A DNA stretch of 64,000 bases, taken from Rhodococcus marinonascens NBRC 14363 (lineage in GTDB: Bacteria; Actinomycetota; Actinomycetes; Mycobacteriales; Mycobacteriaceae). Each line of letters opens with the position of its first letter. Positions within the stretch are counted from its first letter, which is position 1. Position numbers and translations under genes: made by a program. The notes beneath the pieces were generated by a model that was given only the letters and a program-made list of their open reading frames with translations, searched no databases and was not told the origin of the DNA. This document shows positions 36,919-46,426 of this stretch, piece by piece. The DNA lies in the NCBI RefSeq assembly GCF_001894885.1, contig NZ_BCXB01000006.1, positions 1 through 64,000 of the forward strand. Direction: 5' to 3'.

Positions 36919-37578
36919 TCACAGAGGCCGGTAGCGGCCACTCGAGTCGGCCGGTGGTGGACTGACGGTGGCGAGCGCCGCACCGAGCAGCGTCCCCGTC
37001 AGCACTGCCAGTCCGTGTGCGTCGCCGACTGCGACCAGCAGAACACCTGCCAGCACGATCCCAGTGCTGACTGCAAGGGCCCTCTTTTGCTTCGACTGCA
37101 TCACCACCAGGCCGGCAAGGGATGCGGCCAGGGCGAGCGTGGCACCCGAGTTCCCCGCGCCGGGCGAGGGGAATACAAATGCGGTGAACAGGCCGAAGAT
37201 GATCTGGCTCGCCACGAACAACACGACCGCCCTGAATCCACCCCAGACCCGGACGGCGAGCGGTGCCACCCAGGCCAGAACCGCGAGATTCACAACGATT
37301 CCGACCAGTCCGCCGTCCTGCACCGCCACCGACGTCAGGACCCGCCACCACTGATGGTCCCGAATCAGATTGGGATCCCTTTCCAGGGCGTCGAGTATCG
37401 CCGGAAAGATCAATTGCACCAGCGAGGGCACGGCGATCAACAGCCACAGCACAACGGCGGTACGAGGCGGACGAGTCAATTGCATCTTGCCGACCCGTGT
37501 CCAACCCAGCAATGAGAAGAGCAGGATGACCACCGCAAAGAGGACCGCGCTGGTCCATCCCTCACCAGAAGTGGTCAC
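36919..37578 (-). CDS. Rhomboid-like multi-pass membrane protein
   Basis: The 219-residue protein has about six membrane helices. WWRVLTSVAVQDG matches the conserved rhomboid WxWWR/TxxxxH region, AGNSGATLALAASL resembles the GxSG active-site loop, and DAHGLAVLTGTLLGAAL could supply the His of a Ser-His dyad. If so, it is an intramembrane serine protease. The Asn in place of the more common Gly/Ala before Ser, and the weak first-helix signature, leave room for a pseudo-enzyme. It is six bases upstream of fadD36. Confidence 0.68.
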   Translation of the reverse strand: MTTSGEGWTSAVLFAVVILLFSLLGWTRVGKMQLTRPPRTAVVLWLLIAVPSLVQLIFPAILDALERDPNLIRDHQWWRVLTSVAVQDGGLVGIVVNLAVLAWVAPLAVRVWGGFRAVVLFVASQIIFGLFTAFVFPSPGAGNSGATLALAASLAGLVVMQSKQKRALAVSTGIVLAGVLLVAVGDAHGLAVLTGTLLGAALATVSPPPADSSGRYRPL

Positions 37579-37633
37579 CGAGAAACTCTACAACGGCGCG
37601 GACCCGGCAGATTGTCGCGCCGGCACGGGTCGG

Positions 37634-38608
37634 TCAGTCTCGAGTGACCACCGAGCGGAGGAAGAACCGCAGGTTCGAGGGGCGCTCGGCCAGTCGGCGC
37701 ATGAAGTAGGGGTACCACTGATGTCCGTACGGTACGTACACACGAACTTGCTTGTCCTCGTTGGCGAGACGACGCTGCTCGACATCCCGGATCCCGAACA
37801 GCATCTGGTGCTCGTACCCGGTGGCCGCGCGACCCGTGCGTGCGACCAGAGGAGCGACCGCGGCGATGACCGCAGGATCGTGGGAGGCCACCATGGGGTA
37901 ACCGGACCCGGCCATCAGGATGTCGAGGCACCGCAGGTACGACGCGTCCACGGCGGCGCGGTTCTGGAAGGCCACGGACTCGGGTTCGCGGTACGCGCCT
38001 TTGCACAGCCTGATCCGTGAACCCGGCCCGGCGAAGTCGCGGCAGTCGTCCTCGGTGCGTCGCAGATACGACTGCAAGACCGCTCCCAGCCACGGAAAGT
38101 CGCAGCGGAGTGCACGGACGATCGCCAGGGTCGAATCGGTGGTGGTGTGATCCTCCGCGTCCACGGTCACCCAGACACCCGCAACCTCCGCGGCGGCGCA
38201 GATCGTGCGAGCGTTTTCGATGGCGACCCTAGGGCCGTCGTCGGCGAGTGCCTGCCCGAGCGCCGACAACTTCAGCGACACTTCGAGTCGGCGAACACCC
38301 GGCCCCACCGCCGCTTCTGGCAGAGTCCCGAGATCGGCGACGAGTTTCAGATATTCGTCCATCATGGCCTGTGCTCCGGCCGCATCGCGAGTATCTTCAC
38401 CGAGGAAATCGATCGACACGGACCGGCCCGATGCGAGAATTTCGCGGACGCACTCCACCGCCGCTTCCCGACTCTCGCCGGCCACAAACCGATCGACGAG
38501 TTTCCGCGTGACGGGTGCACGGGTGATGGCACGTTTGACGCTGCTTGACCGGGCCGCAGCGAGGATCGCAGGACGGAGCGGATTCGCCAGGGCCGACGGC
38601 GCTTTCAT
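37634..38608 (-). CDS. putB: Proline dehydrogenase (monofunctional)
   Basis: The 324-residue FAD enzyme oxidises proline to pyrroline-5-carboxylate. TIM-barrel landmarks are RLEVSLKLSALGQ, VWVTVDAEDHTTTDSTL, LQSYLRRTEDD, IRLCKGAYREPES and the C-terminal YVPYGHQWYPYFMRRLAERP. The ATG at 38608 overlaps the pruA stop by four bases (ATGA), so the two proline-catabolic enzymes are translationally coupled. Starts further upstream lie inside pruA and are rejected. Confidence 0.93.
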   Translation of the reverse strand: MKAPSALANPLRPAILAAARSSSVKRAITRAPVTRKLVDRFVAGESREAAVECVREILASGRSVSIDFLGEDTRDAAGAQAMMDEYLKLVADLGTLPEAAVGPGVRRLEVSLKLSALGQALADDGPRVAIENARTICAAAEVAGVWVTVDAEDHTTTDSTLAIVRALRCDFPWLGAVLQSYLRRTEDDCRDFAGPGSRIRLCKGAYREPESVAFQNRAAVDASYLRCLDILMAGSGYPMVASHDPAVIAAVAPLVARTGRAATGYEHQMLFGIRDVEQRRLANEDKQVRVYVPYGHQWYPYFMRRLAERPSNLRFFLRSVVTRD

Positions 38609-40245
38609 TCCGACCCCATGTGTGGATAGCGATGATCGATCGCAGGAACGAACGTCTCCTTGATGGTGCGTGCGGACACCCACCGAAGAAGGTTGAGTTT
38701 GGACCCGGCTTTGTCGTTCGTGCCGGACGCGCGCGCACCACCGAACGGTTGCTGCCCGACGACGGCACCGGTGGGCTTGTCATTGACGTAGAAGTTTCCG
38801 GCTGCGAACCGGAGCGCCGACATGGCCCGGTCGACGGCCTGGCGATCATCGGCGATGATCGCACCCGTTAACGCATAGGGGGTCGCGGAGTCGACCGTCG
38901 AGAGTACGTCCTCGAACGCGTTCGGAACCGAGTCGTCGTAGACGTGCACCGTGAGGATCGGCCCGAAGTACTCAGTGGTCATCGCCTCCTCCGCGGGGTC
39001 GTCGGCAAGGAACACGGTGGGACGGACGAACCAACCGACGCCGTCGTCGTATTTGCCGCCCACTGCGACATCGATTCCTGTCGTGCCACGTGCGCGTTCG
39101 ATGGCCGCGACATTCTTCTCGTAGGCCCGCCGGTCGATGAGCGCTCCGCCGAAATTCCCGAAATCCGTCACGTCCCCGTAGGCGAGGGCATCGACCTCTG
39201 CTGCGAACGTGTCGCGCATCCTCCGCCACAACGACTTCGGGACGTACGCGCGCGATGCGGCCGAACACTTCTGGCCCTGATACTCGAAGGCACCTCGGAT
39301 CAGCGCCGTCCGTAGCACGCTTTCGTTCGCCGAGGCATGCGCGACCACGAAGTCCTTGCCGCCGGTCTCCCCTACCAACCGGGGATAGCCTTGATACCTA
39401 CCGATATTCGCGCCCACCTCGCTCCACAGATGCTGGAACGTCCGGGTCGAACCCGTGAAGTGGATACCGGCGAGGCGAGGGTCGCTCAGTAGAACGTCCG
39501 ACACCGCCTGCCCATCGCCGGTGAGGAGGTTGATGACCCCGGGCGGCATGCCCGCCGCCTCGAGTAACTTCATGGTCCAGTACGCAGCGACGGCCTGCGT
39601 TGACGACGGCTTCCAGATCACCGTGTTGCCCATCAGCGCCGGGGCAGTCGGAAGGTTGCCGGCGATCGCACTGAAATTGAACGGCGTGATGGCGTAGACG
39701 AAGCCTTCGAGTGGTCGATACTCGAGCCTGTTCCACACGCCTGGTGAGGAGATCGGCTGGTCGGCGAGGATCTGCCGTGCGAAATGAACATTGAAGCGCC
39801 AGAAGTCGATCAGCTCGCACGGTGCGTCGATCTCAGCCTGCTGGATCGACTTGGACTGCCCGAGCATCGTCGCGGCGGCCAGCGTTTCCCGCCACGGCCC
39901 GGACAACAGGTCGGCGGCGCGCAGGATCACGGCGGCCCGGTCGTCGAACGAAAGTGACCGCCACTGCGGTGCCGCTGCCGTGGCGGCCTCGATCGCAGCC
40001 GAGGCATCGTCGTGCGTGGCGTTACGCAGCGTGCCGAGCACCGCGGAGTGCCGGTGCGGTTGCACGACGTCGACGCGGTCGCCGTCACCTTGCCGGTGTT
40101 TTCCACCGATCACGTGCGGAATGTCGACGGGATTCGTGGCGATGTCGATAAGTGCGGAACGTACTCGGGAACGCTCGGGACTCCCCGGCGCGTAGGTATG
40201 GATCGGCTCGTTGGTGGGAACCGGAACCTGGGTGATGGCGTCCAT
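38605..40245 (-). CDS. pruA: L-glutamate gamma-semialdehyde (pyrroline-5-carboxylate) dehydrogenase
   Basis: The 546-residue NAD-dependent aldehyde dehydrogenase converts glutamate semialdehyde to glutamate. Landmarks are FVYAITPFNFSAIAGNLPTA, VIWKPSSTQ, ITFTGST-like IHFTGSTRTF, the catalytic Glu in LVGETGGKDF and the catalytic Cys in EYQGQKCSAASRAYVP. Size fits PruA/RocA of the actinobacterial type. It heads a minus-strand run pruA-putB-rhomboid-fadD36-oxidoreductase. Confidence 0.94.
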   Translation of the reverse strand: MDAITQVPVPTNEPIHTYAPGSPERSRVRSALIDIATNPVDIPHVIGGKHRQGDGDRVDVVQPHRHSAVLGTLRNATHDDASAAIEAATAAAPQWRSLSFDDRAAVILRAADLLSGPWRETLAAATMLGQSKSIQQAEIDAPCELIDFWRFNVHFARQILADQPISSPGVWNRLEYRPLEGFVYAITPFNFSAIAGNLPTAPALMGNTVIWKPSSTQAVAAYWTMKLLEAAGMPPGVINLLTGDGQAVSDVLLSDPRLAGIHFTGSTRTFQHLWSEVGANIGRYQGYPRLVGETGGKDFVVAHASANESVLRTALIRGAFEYQGQKCSAASRAYVPKSLWRRMRDTFAAEVDALAYGDVTDFGNFGGALIDRRAYEKNVAAIERARGTTGIDVAVGGKYDDGVGWFVRPTVFLADDPAEEAMTTEYFGPILTVHVYDDSVPNAFEDVLSTVDSATPYALTGAIIADDRQAVDRAMSALRFAAGNFYVNDKPTGAVVGQQPFGGARASGTNDKAGSKLNLLRWVSARTIKETFVPAIDHRYPHMGSE

Positions 40246-40489
40246 GCTGCCTGCCTCCTGCCCTCAGATCGTGAGGAACTGCGACCGGGAACCGGACCTC
40301 AGGCGGGGGACACCCGTCCGAGCGGAACCCTGTGCCCAGGTTAGCGCTGAACGGGGGTTCCAACCCGGTTGCGACTCGCCGGACGAGTCCGCGGGCGTGC
40401 ATAGCGACTTCTAGATGTCGCGGGCGTTCGGGACGAGTTGATGCACGTTCTGGTCGGTGTCATCGATCCCGAGACTGTTAGCGGTTCCC

Positions 40490-40505
40490 CCCGGCTGAAG
40501 CCGGG
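40490..40505. other. IS200/IS605-like terminal hairpin
   Basis: CCCGGC-TGAA-GCCGGG forms a 6-bp stem with a tetraloop, flanked by GGTTCCCC and AGAATTCAAG. It lies just past the C-terminus of the TnpB remnant on the minus strand, where the right end of such elements (and the 3' part of the omega RNA) is expected. Not proven to be an element end. Confidence 0.5.
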
Positions 40506-40516
40506 AGAATTCAAGC

Positions 40517-40760
40517 TCAGACCGCACACACAGCCGACCCGAAGGAGGGCTGCACATGTCTGACGTCGTCAACACAAGTGGGGCCCCGTTCTGCCACAGC
40601 CAGGACCACCCCGGCGGCGTTCCAATCCCTACCCGTAGTAAACCCGCAGGTCTCGCACCGGAAAGTTCGTTCCGCGAGGTCGAGTCGCTGCTTGGCTCTC
40701 GCGAAGCGACTCGAACACGTACTTGGCACGCCCACGGATCTCGACGCAGCGCACCCGCCA
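40517..40760 (-). pseudogene. TnpB (IS200/IS605 OrfB) C-terminal remnant
   Basis: The minus strand encodes KQRLDLAERTFRCETCGFTT then GRDWNAAGVVLAVAE at 40589-40693. This is the TnpB zinc-ribbon second CxxC with the RDxNAA catalytic Asp segment. The first CxxC is degraded: CSSRFARAKQRL replaces the usual CSxCGxxKxxL, pointing to a frameshift. No RuvC-I/II domains were recognised upstream. The stop is at 40517. The 40246-40954 space holds only this remnant and its hairpin. Confidence 0.72.
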
Positions 40761-40954
40761 GGGGTCGTAGCGGAAGCCCACGGGACTGACCTGCAGCGTC
40801 CCGTTTGGGCTGGACGGTTGCGAGGCGCCCGAGACTCTGCGAAGCCAGATAGTCGCCTGACAGTCGTCGGTCGCGTTGTACTCTCGTCTGCACGGTGACC
40901 CGATGCCCGGAGGCTTCGTCCTTCGGATTCCCCCCTACTGCATCGGGATCGAGT

Positions 40955-41209
40955 ATGACCACAGACGGCTTCGAAGCCCCAGAGATCGCGACCCTGCTCA
41001 CCAATCACTGCATCACAACCGCGGAAGCTGATGCCATGCGTCGCCCGTGTCCGACAGCACGAAACCTTGTCGACTCGATGCTCGATTCCGCGACCTCGGG
41101 GTGGACGGACGAGAATGCACGTGAACGCGCTCGAGACGTACTCGACGCCCTAGGTGGTCCATCGTCGACAGATAGAGAACATGCGTTGACGATGTACGCA
41201 CGGTCATGA
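40955..41209 (+). CDS. Unrecognised small protein, first of an overlapping pair
   Basis: The 84-residue product (MTTDGFEAPEIATLLTNHCI at its start) is mildly acidic with no membrane segment and no recognised domain. An earlier in-frame start at 40895 would overlap the TnpB remnant region. GGGATCGAG precedes the ATG weakly. Codon third positions are less GC-rich than in the core genes around it, but the frame reads like real coding sequence. Its stop overlaps the next gene's ATG (ATGA). Possibly horizontally acquired. Confidence 0.45.
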   Translation: MTTDGFEAPEIATLLTNHCITTAEADAMRRPCPTARNLVDSMLDSATSGWTDENARERARDVLDALGGPSSTDREHALTMYARS

Positions 41210-41823
41210 CCGTGCGCAACCGCGTGACGGTTCCCGTCGTGATCAAGTCCGGCGTCCTGCCGTACATCAGCCCATTCCAACTGAACAGCCGAATCGGTGT
41301 GCATCTCAGTTGGACTCCGACACTGGGCCGATGGTGGACGGATCTGGCAACAGGATGGCAGGTCTCGATGCCGTTTCGGCTGTACTCGGAAGTTCTCGAC
41401 GGAGAACAGAACACTCACCGATATCAGGGTGGTGTGCCTGTCGCGGTTGACGCTGTTGCCGAACTGTCCGATGTTCGAGTCGCTGTCTCGATCGATCTAC
41501 CGCTTCCCGCTGTCCGCATCATCGATGTTTCCGGCGCGTTGAACGTGCTCCAACCCGCCATCAGGACCGATGGCAGACAGACTCGAAGCCGGTTACCAGC
41601 CACAGTCGGTACTGTCGAACGCATTCGAATGGCTTCCATCGCCGTGGGAATTCCTGCGGTTGCTGGTATGGGGTGGGTTGCGAATCAGTATCTGCCGGGA
41701 ACCGTGCGGGAGTACGAGCTGCGATGCAGTCCATCAGGCCTGTACACGTACCCGTCTACTGAAGGCGAAGGCGATGACGGCCACTACCGCGAGGAACTCT
41801 TGGTCGTCGACCTGGCGTGCTGA
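41206..41823 (+). CDS. Unrecognised 205-residue protein, second of an overlapping pair
   Basis: No family was recognised. The protein is rich in predicted beta structure (VTVPVVIKSGVLPYISPFQL, VRVAVSIDLPLPAVRIIDVS) and contains two Trp-rich patches (LGRWWTDLATGWQ). It has no signal peptide or clear membrane helix, though AVGIPAVAGMGWVAN is moderately hydrophobic. It starts in the ATGA overlap with the preceding gene. Moderately low GC3 and position next to a TnpB remnant suggest transfer. It ends about 100 bases before the converging dapC. Confidence 0.5.
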   Translation: MTVRNRVTVPVVIKSGVLPYISPFQLNSRIGVHLSWTPTLGRWWTDLATGWQVSMPFRLYSEVLDGEQNTHRYQGGVPVAVDAVAELSDVRVAVSIDLPLPAVRIIDVSGALNVLQPAIRTDGRQTRSRLPATVGTVERIRMASIAVGIPAVAGMGWVANQYLPGTVREYELRCSPSGLYTYPSTEGEGDDGHYREELLVVDLAC

Positions 41824-41923
41824 AGCGTGGGTCTCACCCGGCGACCGTTCGACACTGTCGAGCACCGACTGGTCGCGGAAGATCATCTCGGTGATCCTGG
41901 CGAGGGACGGACTGGGCCTCCCG

Positions 41924-43024
41924 TCAGCCCAGCCGTTCGGCCGCGGCCGCGATCCGTTCGTCGGTGGCGGTAAGCGCGATGCGGACGTGAGCGCGGCCGG
42001 CGGGCCCGTAGATTTCGCCGGGTGCCACGAGGATTCCGCGATCGGCGAACCATTCGACAGTGTCCCGGCAGGCTTCGCCCCGGGTCGCCCACAGATACAG
42101 CCCGGCCTCGGAATTGTCGACGGCGAATCCGGCGCCCCGCACTGCTGCGAGAAGGACCTCGCGGCGACGACGGTAGCGCTCACGCTGCTCGTTCTCGTGA
42201 GCGTCGTCGCTAAGTGCGGCAGTCATCGCCGACTGGATCGGCAACGGCACCATCATGCCCGAGTGCTTGCGCACATCGAGAAGTTCGGCCACCAACGCCC
42301 GATCACCGGTGACGAATCCCGCACGATAACTCGCGAGATTGGAAGTCTTGGACAGCGAGTGCACCGCAAGCAGTCCGGTCAGATCGCCGTCGTTCACCCG
42401 TTCGTCGAGGATCGACAGAGCTTCACCCTCCCAGGTCAGCCCTAGGTAGCACTCGTCGGACGCCACAATCGCACCACGGCGTCGCGCCCAGTCGACCACC
42501 TTGCGCAGATGCTCGAGGCCGAGCACCTTACCTGTGGGATTGGAGGGCGAATTCACGAAGATCAGCGACGCGCCCTCAGGTCCGAGTCGGTTGAGCCCGT
42601 CGGCACGGATCACCCGGGCACCGGCGAGCAGGGCACCGACCTCGTAGGTGGGGTACGCCAACTCCGGAATGACCACCAGATCCTCGGCGCCGAGTCCGAG
42701 GAGACGAGGCAGCCAGGCGATGAGTTCCTTGGTGCCGATCGCCGGCAGCACCGCCGCGGGATCGATGCCAGTGATCCCGTAGCGTCGGCGCAGCGCCGAG
42801 GTCGCCGCGCGCCGCAACTCGTCCGTCCCGTGCGTCGTCGGATAACCCGGAACAGCGGCGACCGCGGCCAGCGCCTCCTGGATGATCGGCGCGACGGGAT
42901 CGACCGGGGTCCCCACCGACAGGTTGACGATGCCGTCCGGGTGGGCGAGGGCCTTCGCCTTCGCCGACTGGAGCGAATCCCAGGGGAAATCGGGAAGAAC
43001 GCTGGCTACCGGGATACGGGGCAT
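41924..43024 (-). CDS. dapC: N-succinyldiaminopimelate aminotransferase
   Basis: The 366-residue PLP-dependent class I aminotransferase transfers an amino group to N-succinyl-2-amino-6-ketopimelate in lysine synthesis. Landmarks are VNLSVGTPVDPV, FVNSPSNPTGKVL, the Asp/Tyr set in IVASDECYLGLTW and the PLP-binding Lys in VHSLSKTSNLASYRAGF. It follows fdxC by two bases, the conserved mycobacterial order (Rv1177-Rv1178). Confidence 0.92.
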   Translation of the reverse strand: MPRIPVASVLPDFPWDSLQSAKAKALAHPDGIVNLSVGTPVDPVAPIIQEALAAVAAVPGYPTTHGTDELRRAATSALRRRYGITGIDPAAVLPAIGTKELIAWLPRLLGLGAEDLVVIPELAYPTYEVGALLAGARVIRADGLNRLGPEGASLIFVNSPSNPTGKVLGLEHLRKVVDWARRRGAIVASDECYLGLTWEGEALSILDERVNDGDLTGLLAVHSLSKTSNLASYRAGFVTGDRALVAELLDVRKHSGMMVPLPIQSAMTAALSDDAHENEQRERYRRRREVLLAAVRGAGFAVDNSEAGLYLWATRGEACRDTVEWFADRGILVAPGEIYGPAGRAHVRIALTATDERIAAAAERLG

Positions 43025-43026
43025 AT

Positions 43027-43350
43027 CTAGTCCTCACTCATGGGGGGCAGAGCCTTGATGAACGGCGGGTCGTAGTCGACCCTACCCAGTTTGGCCGCGC
43101 CACCAGGAGAGCCGAGGTCGTCGAAGAAGTCGACATTCGCGGCGATGTAGGCGTTCCACTCATCGGGGACGTCGTCTTCGTAGAAGATGGCTTCGACCGG
43201 GCAAACGGGTTCGCAGGCACCGCAATCCACGCATTCATCGGGGTGGATGTACAGCATCCGCCCGCCCTCGTAAATGCAGTCGACAGGGCATTCCTCGATA
43301 CACGCCTTGTCCAAGACATCCACGCACGGTTCAGCAATCGTGTAGGGCAC
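43027..43350 (-). CDS. fdxC: 7Fe ferredoxin (3Fe-4S/4Fe-4S)
   Basis: The 107-residue protein has the FdxA/FdxC Cys pattern: C9, C17 and a CPVDC segment at about 21-25 for a 3Fe-4S cluster, and [13 protein letters not shown] at about 40-52 for the 4Fe-4S cluster. The C-terminal extension after residue 55 is typical of actinobacterial 7Fe ferredoxins. It is a cytoplasmic low-potential electron carrier. AAGGAGG lies six bases before the GTG. Partner enzymes are not obvious in the window. Confidence 0.93.
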   Translation of the reverse strand: MPYTIAEPCVDVLDKACIEECPVDCIYEGGRMLYIHPDECVDCGACEPVCPVEAIFYEDDVPDEWNAYIAANVDFFDDLGSPGGAAKLGRVDYDPPFIKALPPMSED

Positions 43351-43508
43351 TGTCGGCCTCCTTGCCTTTCTGACGCAAAGAATTGCGAGGTACAGGCCAC
43401 TTGTACCGCGCGAGAGACATTACTATTCCCTGCCCTGCCGACCTCTCGGCGGTGGGGGTCAGCGGACCAGGCCTCCCCGCACGGCCGGCACTGCCGCCTA
43501 CTCGTCCG

Positions 43509-46142
43509 TCACGCTCGGGCGAGCGGTGTCCTTTCCGCCAGTCGCGCGTATGTCGTGGTCCGCTCGCTCGCCGAGCGCCCGATCCCCTCGGCGATGGCCC
43601 GCAGTTCCTGGACCGTCTTTTCTGATCCGTGCTCGGAACCGGCCATGCGGGAGATGGTCTCTTCCATCAAGGTGCCGCCGAGGTCGTTGGCTCCGCCTTG
43701 CAACATCACCTGAGTACCTGTGGTGCCGAGTTTGACCCAACTGGTCTGGATATTCGAAATTCTGCCGTGCAACATGATCCTAGCCAGGGCGTGGACGGCG
43801 CGGTTGTCCCGGATGGTCGGGCCGGGACGCGAGGCGCCCGCCAGGTACAGGGGCGAACTCTGGTGCACGAACGGCAGCGGAACGAACTCGGTGAATCCGC
43901 CTGTCTCGTCCTGGATTCCGCTCAGAACCCGCAGATGCCCGACCCAATGCTTGGGATTGTCAACGTGGCCGTACATCATCGTCGAACTCGACCGCAAGCC
44001 CACCTGGTGCGCCGTGGTCACCACCTCGATCCAGGTGGCGGTGGGCAGTTTCCCCTTGGTGAGAACCCAGCGGACCTCGTCGTCGAGAATTTCCGCCGCC
44101 GTGCCGGGAATAGTGTCGAGACCAGCCTCGCGCAAATCCATCAACCAGTCACGGATGCTCTGCCCACCGCGGGCTGCGCCGTTGACGATCTCCATCGGGC
44201 TGAACGCGTGGACGTGCATCGACGGCACCCGTTCCTTCACCGCCCGCACAAGATCGGCGTACCCGGTGGCCGGAAGTTCCGGGTCGATACCGCCCTGCAT
44301 GCACACCTCGGTCGCGCCTGCGACATGCGCCTCCCACGCCCTGTCCGCCACGTCCTTCATCGACAGTGTGAAGGCGTCCGCATCACCCTTGCGCTGAGCG
44401 AACGCGCAGAAGCGGCACCCGGTATAGCAAATGTTGGTGAAGTTGATGTTCCGGTTCACCACATAGGTGACCTCGTCGCCGACGACGTCCTTTCGGAGTT
44501 GATCGGCGAGCGCCACCATCGCCTCGAGCCCCGGACCGTCCGCCGTGGCCAGGGCGAGGTACTCGTCGTCGGTGCACCCCGCCGGATCGCGCTCGGCACT
44601 GCGCAACGCCGCGAGGACGTCAGTGTCCACCCGCACCGGACCACTGAGCTCGAGCACCTGCTCCCGGACCGTCTCCCAGTCACCGAATGCGCTACCAAGG
44701 TCGCTGCGCGTCACGGTGTTACGACCGTCGGTGTCGATCTCGGTGTTCAGATCCACCCGCCCTGTCGATTCCCACGACTCGTCCGGTTCTTGCCACGGCA
44801 GCCCCACCGGCAAGGCACCCGGATTGGCCAATCCGGTGTGTGGGTCGGCGAGCGCCTGCACGTGCCCGGTGACGCGCGGGTCGATCCAGGGCGAGCCGGC
44901 CAGCACGAACTGAGGCTGCGCGGCGATACGCTCGGTGAGCTCGAATCCGCCCTCCGCGGTGATCTCGGCCAGCGTGGCCAGGTTCGGCCACGGCCGCTCC
45001 GGGTTGACGTGGTCCGGGGTCAGCGGCGACACGCCGCCCCAGTCGTCGACACCTGCACCCAGCAGTGCCAGGCATTCGGAGTTCGACACCAGGTTCGGCG
45101 GCGATTGGATCCGCATGCCCGGGCCGAGCAGGAGCCGTGACACGGCGATGGTCGCGAGGAATTCCTCGAGTCCGGCGTCCGGCGAATCCCGCATCGCGGT
45201 GTCCGGCTTGGCCAGAAAGTTCTGGACGATCACTTCCTGAATGTGGCCGAATGCTTTGTGCGACTTCCGAATCGCCATGATCGATTCCGCACGTTCGCGT
45301 ACGGTCTCCCCGATACCGACCAGGATGCCCGTCGTGAACGGCACACTCAACCGACCCGCGTCGGTGAGGGTACGCAACCGCACCGAGGGGTCCTTGTCGG
45401 GGCTGCCGTAATGACACTCGCCCTTGTCGGTAAACAACCTGTCGGACATGGTCTCGAGCATCATCCCCATCGACGGTGCCACCGGCTTGAGCCGGGAGAT
45501 CTCCTCCCAACTCATCACACCGGGGTTCAGGTGCGGCAGCAGTCCGGTCTCCTCGAGAACGCGGATCGACATGGCCCGCAGATAGTCGAGCGTGGAATCG
45601 TACCCCCGCTCCTCCAGCCACTGCTTCGCCTCGGGCCATCGATCCTCCGGACGATCACCGAGGGTGAAGAGGGCTTCCTTGCAGCCCAGTTCGGCGCCTT
45701 GACGGGCAATCTCGAGCACCTCGTCCGGTTCGAGATACGCTCCGCGACCCTCTGCTCTCAACTTGCCCGGCACCGTCACGAACGTGCAGTAGTGGCACTT
45801 GTCCCGACACAGCCTGGTCAAAGGGATGAACACCTTGCGCGAATACGTGATCGCCTTGGGCCGGCCGGCTGCGAGGAGTCCGGCATCGCGGACCTTCCCG
45901 GCGGACGAACACAGATCGTCCAGATCGTCGCCGCGAGCCTGCAGCAAAACCGTCGCCTCGTCCACGTTCAACGTGACGCCGTCGCGAGCACGCCGCAGCA
46001 CCCGCCGCATGGCTGAGGCAGAAGGTGCCACTTCGTGCGCCGATGCGCCGGACGGAGCCGTCGCAGGAACGCCCGGCATCGGGAGCATCATGGGCTGGCC
46101 GGATTCTTCACCTGAATTGGTCACCCAGCGATCATGCGCCAT
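43509..46142 (-). CDS. fbiC: Bifunctional FO synthase (CofG-CofH fusion)
   Basis: The 877-residue protein carries two radical-SAM domains for making the deazaflavin FO, the chromophore of coenzyme F420. The CofG half has CRDKCHYC (C112, C116, C119); the CofH half has CYTGCRFC at about residue 570. Full-length fusion, as in mycobacteria and Streptomyces. [19 protein letters not shown] and [10 protein letters not shown] belong to the CofH core. F420-dependent enzymes are not in the window. Confidence 0.95.
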   Translation of the reverse strand: MAHDRWVTNSGEESGQPMMLPMPGVPATAPSGASAHEVAPSASAMRRVLRRARDGVTLNVDEATVLLQARGDDLDDLCSSAGKVRDAGLLAAGRPKAITYSRKVFIPLTRLCRDKCHYCTFVTVPGKLRAEGRGAYLEPDEVLEIARQGAELGCKEALFTLGDRPEDRWPEAKQWLEERGYDSTLDYLRAMSIRVLEETGLLPHLNPGVMSWEEISRLKPVAPSMGMMLETMSDRLFTDKGECHYGSPDKDPSVRLRTLTDAGRLSVPFTTGILVGIGETVRERAESIMAIRKSHKAFGHIQEVIVQNFLAKPDTAMRDSPDAGLEEFLATIAVSRLLLGPGMRIQSPPNLVSNSECLALLGAGVDDWGGVSPLTPDHVNPERPWPNLATLAEITAEGGFELTERIAAQPQFVLAGSPWIDPRVTGHVQALADPHTGLANPGALPVGLPWQEPDESWESTGRVDLNTEIDTDGRNTVTRSDLGSAFGDWETVREQVLELSGPVRVDTDVLAALRSAERDPAGCTDDEYLALATADGPGLEAMVALADQLRKDVVGDEVTYVVNRNINFTNICYTGCRFCAFAQRKGDADAFTLSMKDVADRAWEAHVAGATEVCMQGGIDPELPATGYADLVRAVKERVPSMHVHAFSPMEIVNGAARGGQSIRDWLMDLREAGLDTIPGTAAEILDDEVRWVLTKGKLPTATWIEVVTTAHQVGLRSSSTMMYGHVDNPKHWVGHLRVLSGIQDETGGFTEFVPLPFVHQSSPLYLAGASRPGPTIRDNRAVHALARIMLHGRISNIQTSWVKLGTTGTQVMLQGGANDLGGTLMEETISRMAGSEHGSEKTVQELRAIAEGIGRSASERTTTYARLAERTPLARA

Positions 46143-46184
46143 AAGTGATGGTCGCTGCCACCCACGGTGCCTTGGTGGCTCGTC

Positions 46185-46370
46185 CTATGCGCGGGGGTAC
46201 TCTTCGTCGTCGGGAACCGTCCGGCTCTGCTCCGCCGCGTCCGCCTCGTTCACCTCCAACGACGACGCGTCTTCCATCTGATCGGAAACGTCGTCGTCGA
46301 GAGCTAGATTCTGTTCCAGACGGTCTGCCTCGGGAACCTCCGATGAGTCGGCCGCATCGAATGACGTCAT
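46185..46370 (-). CDS. Small acidic protein with repeated EADxxEQ motif
   Basis: The 61-residue, strongly acidic product contains EVPEADRLEQ and, 30 residues on, EVNEADAAEQ, ending PDDEEYPRA. I recall similar VPEAD...EQ small proteins from other mycolic-acid actinomycetes, often with the same DDE ending, but no function is known. It follows nothing closely and is divergent from the PH-domain pair, with about 56 bases between starts. Confidence 0.72.
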   Translation of the reverse strand: MTSFDAADSSEVPEADRLEQNLALDDDVSDQMEDASSLEVNEADAAEQSRTVPDDEEYPRA

Positions 46371-46426
46371 TGTTGTGCTCCTTTTACTGCGGGGGCTCTT
46401 CCCACGATAGGACGGTTCTCGACAGA

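Noticed and set aside
41005-41418. Minus-strand ORFs over the orphan pair
   Set aside because: They lack a coupled neighbour and their codon pattern is less gene-like than the plus-strand pair, though certainty is limited.
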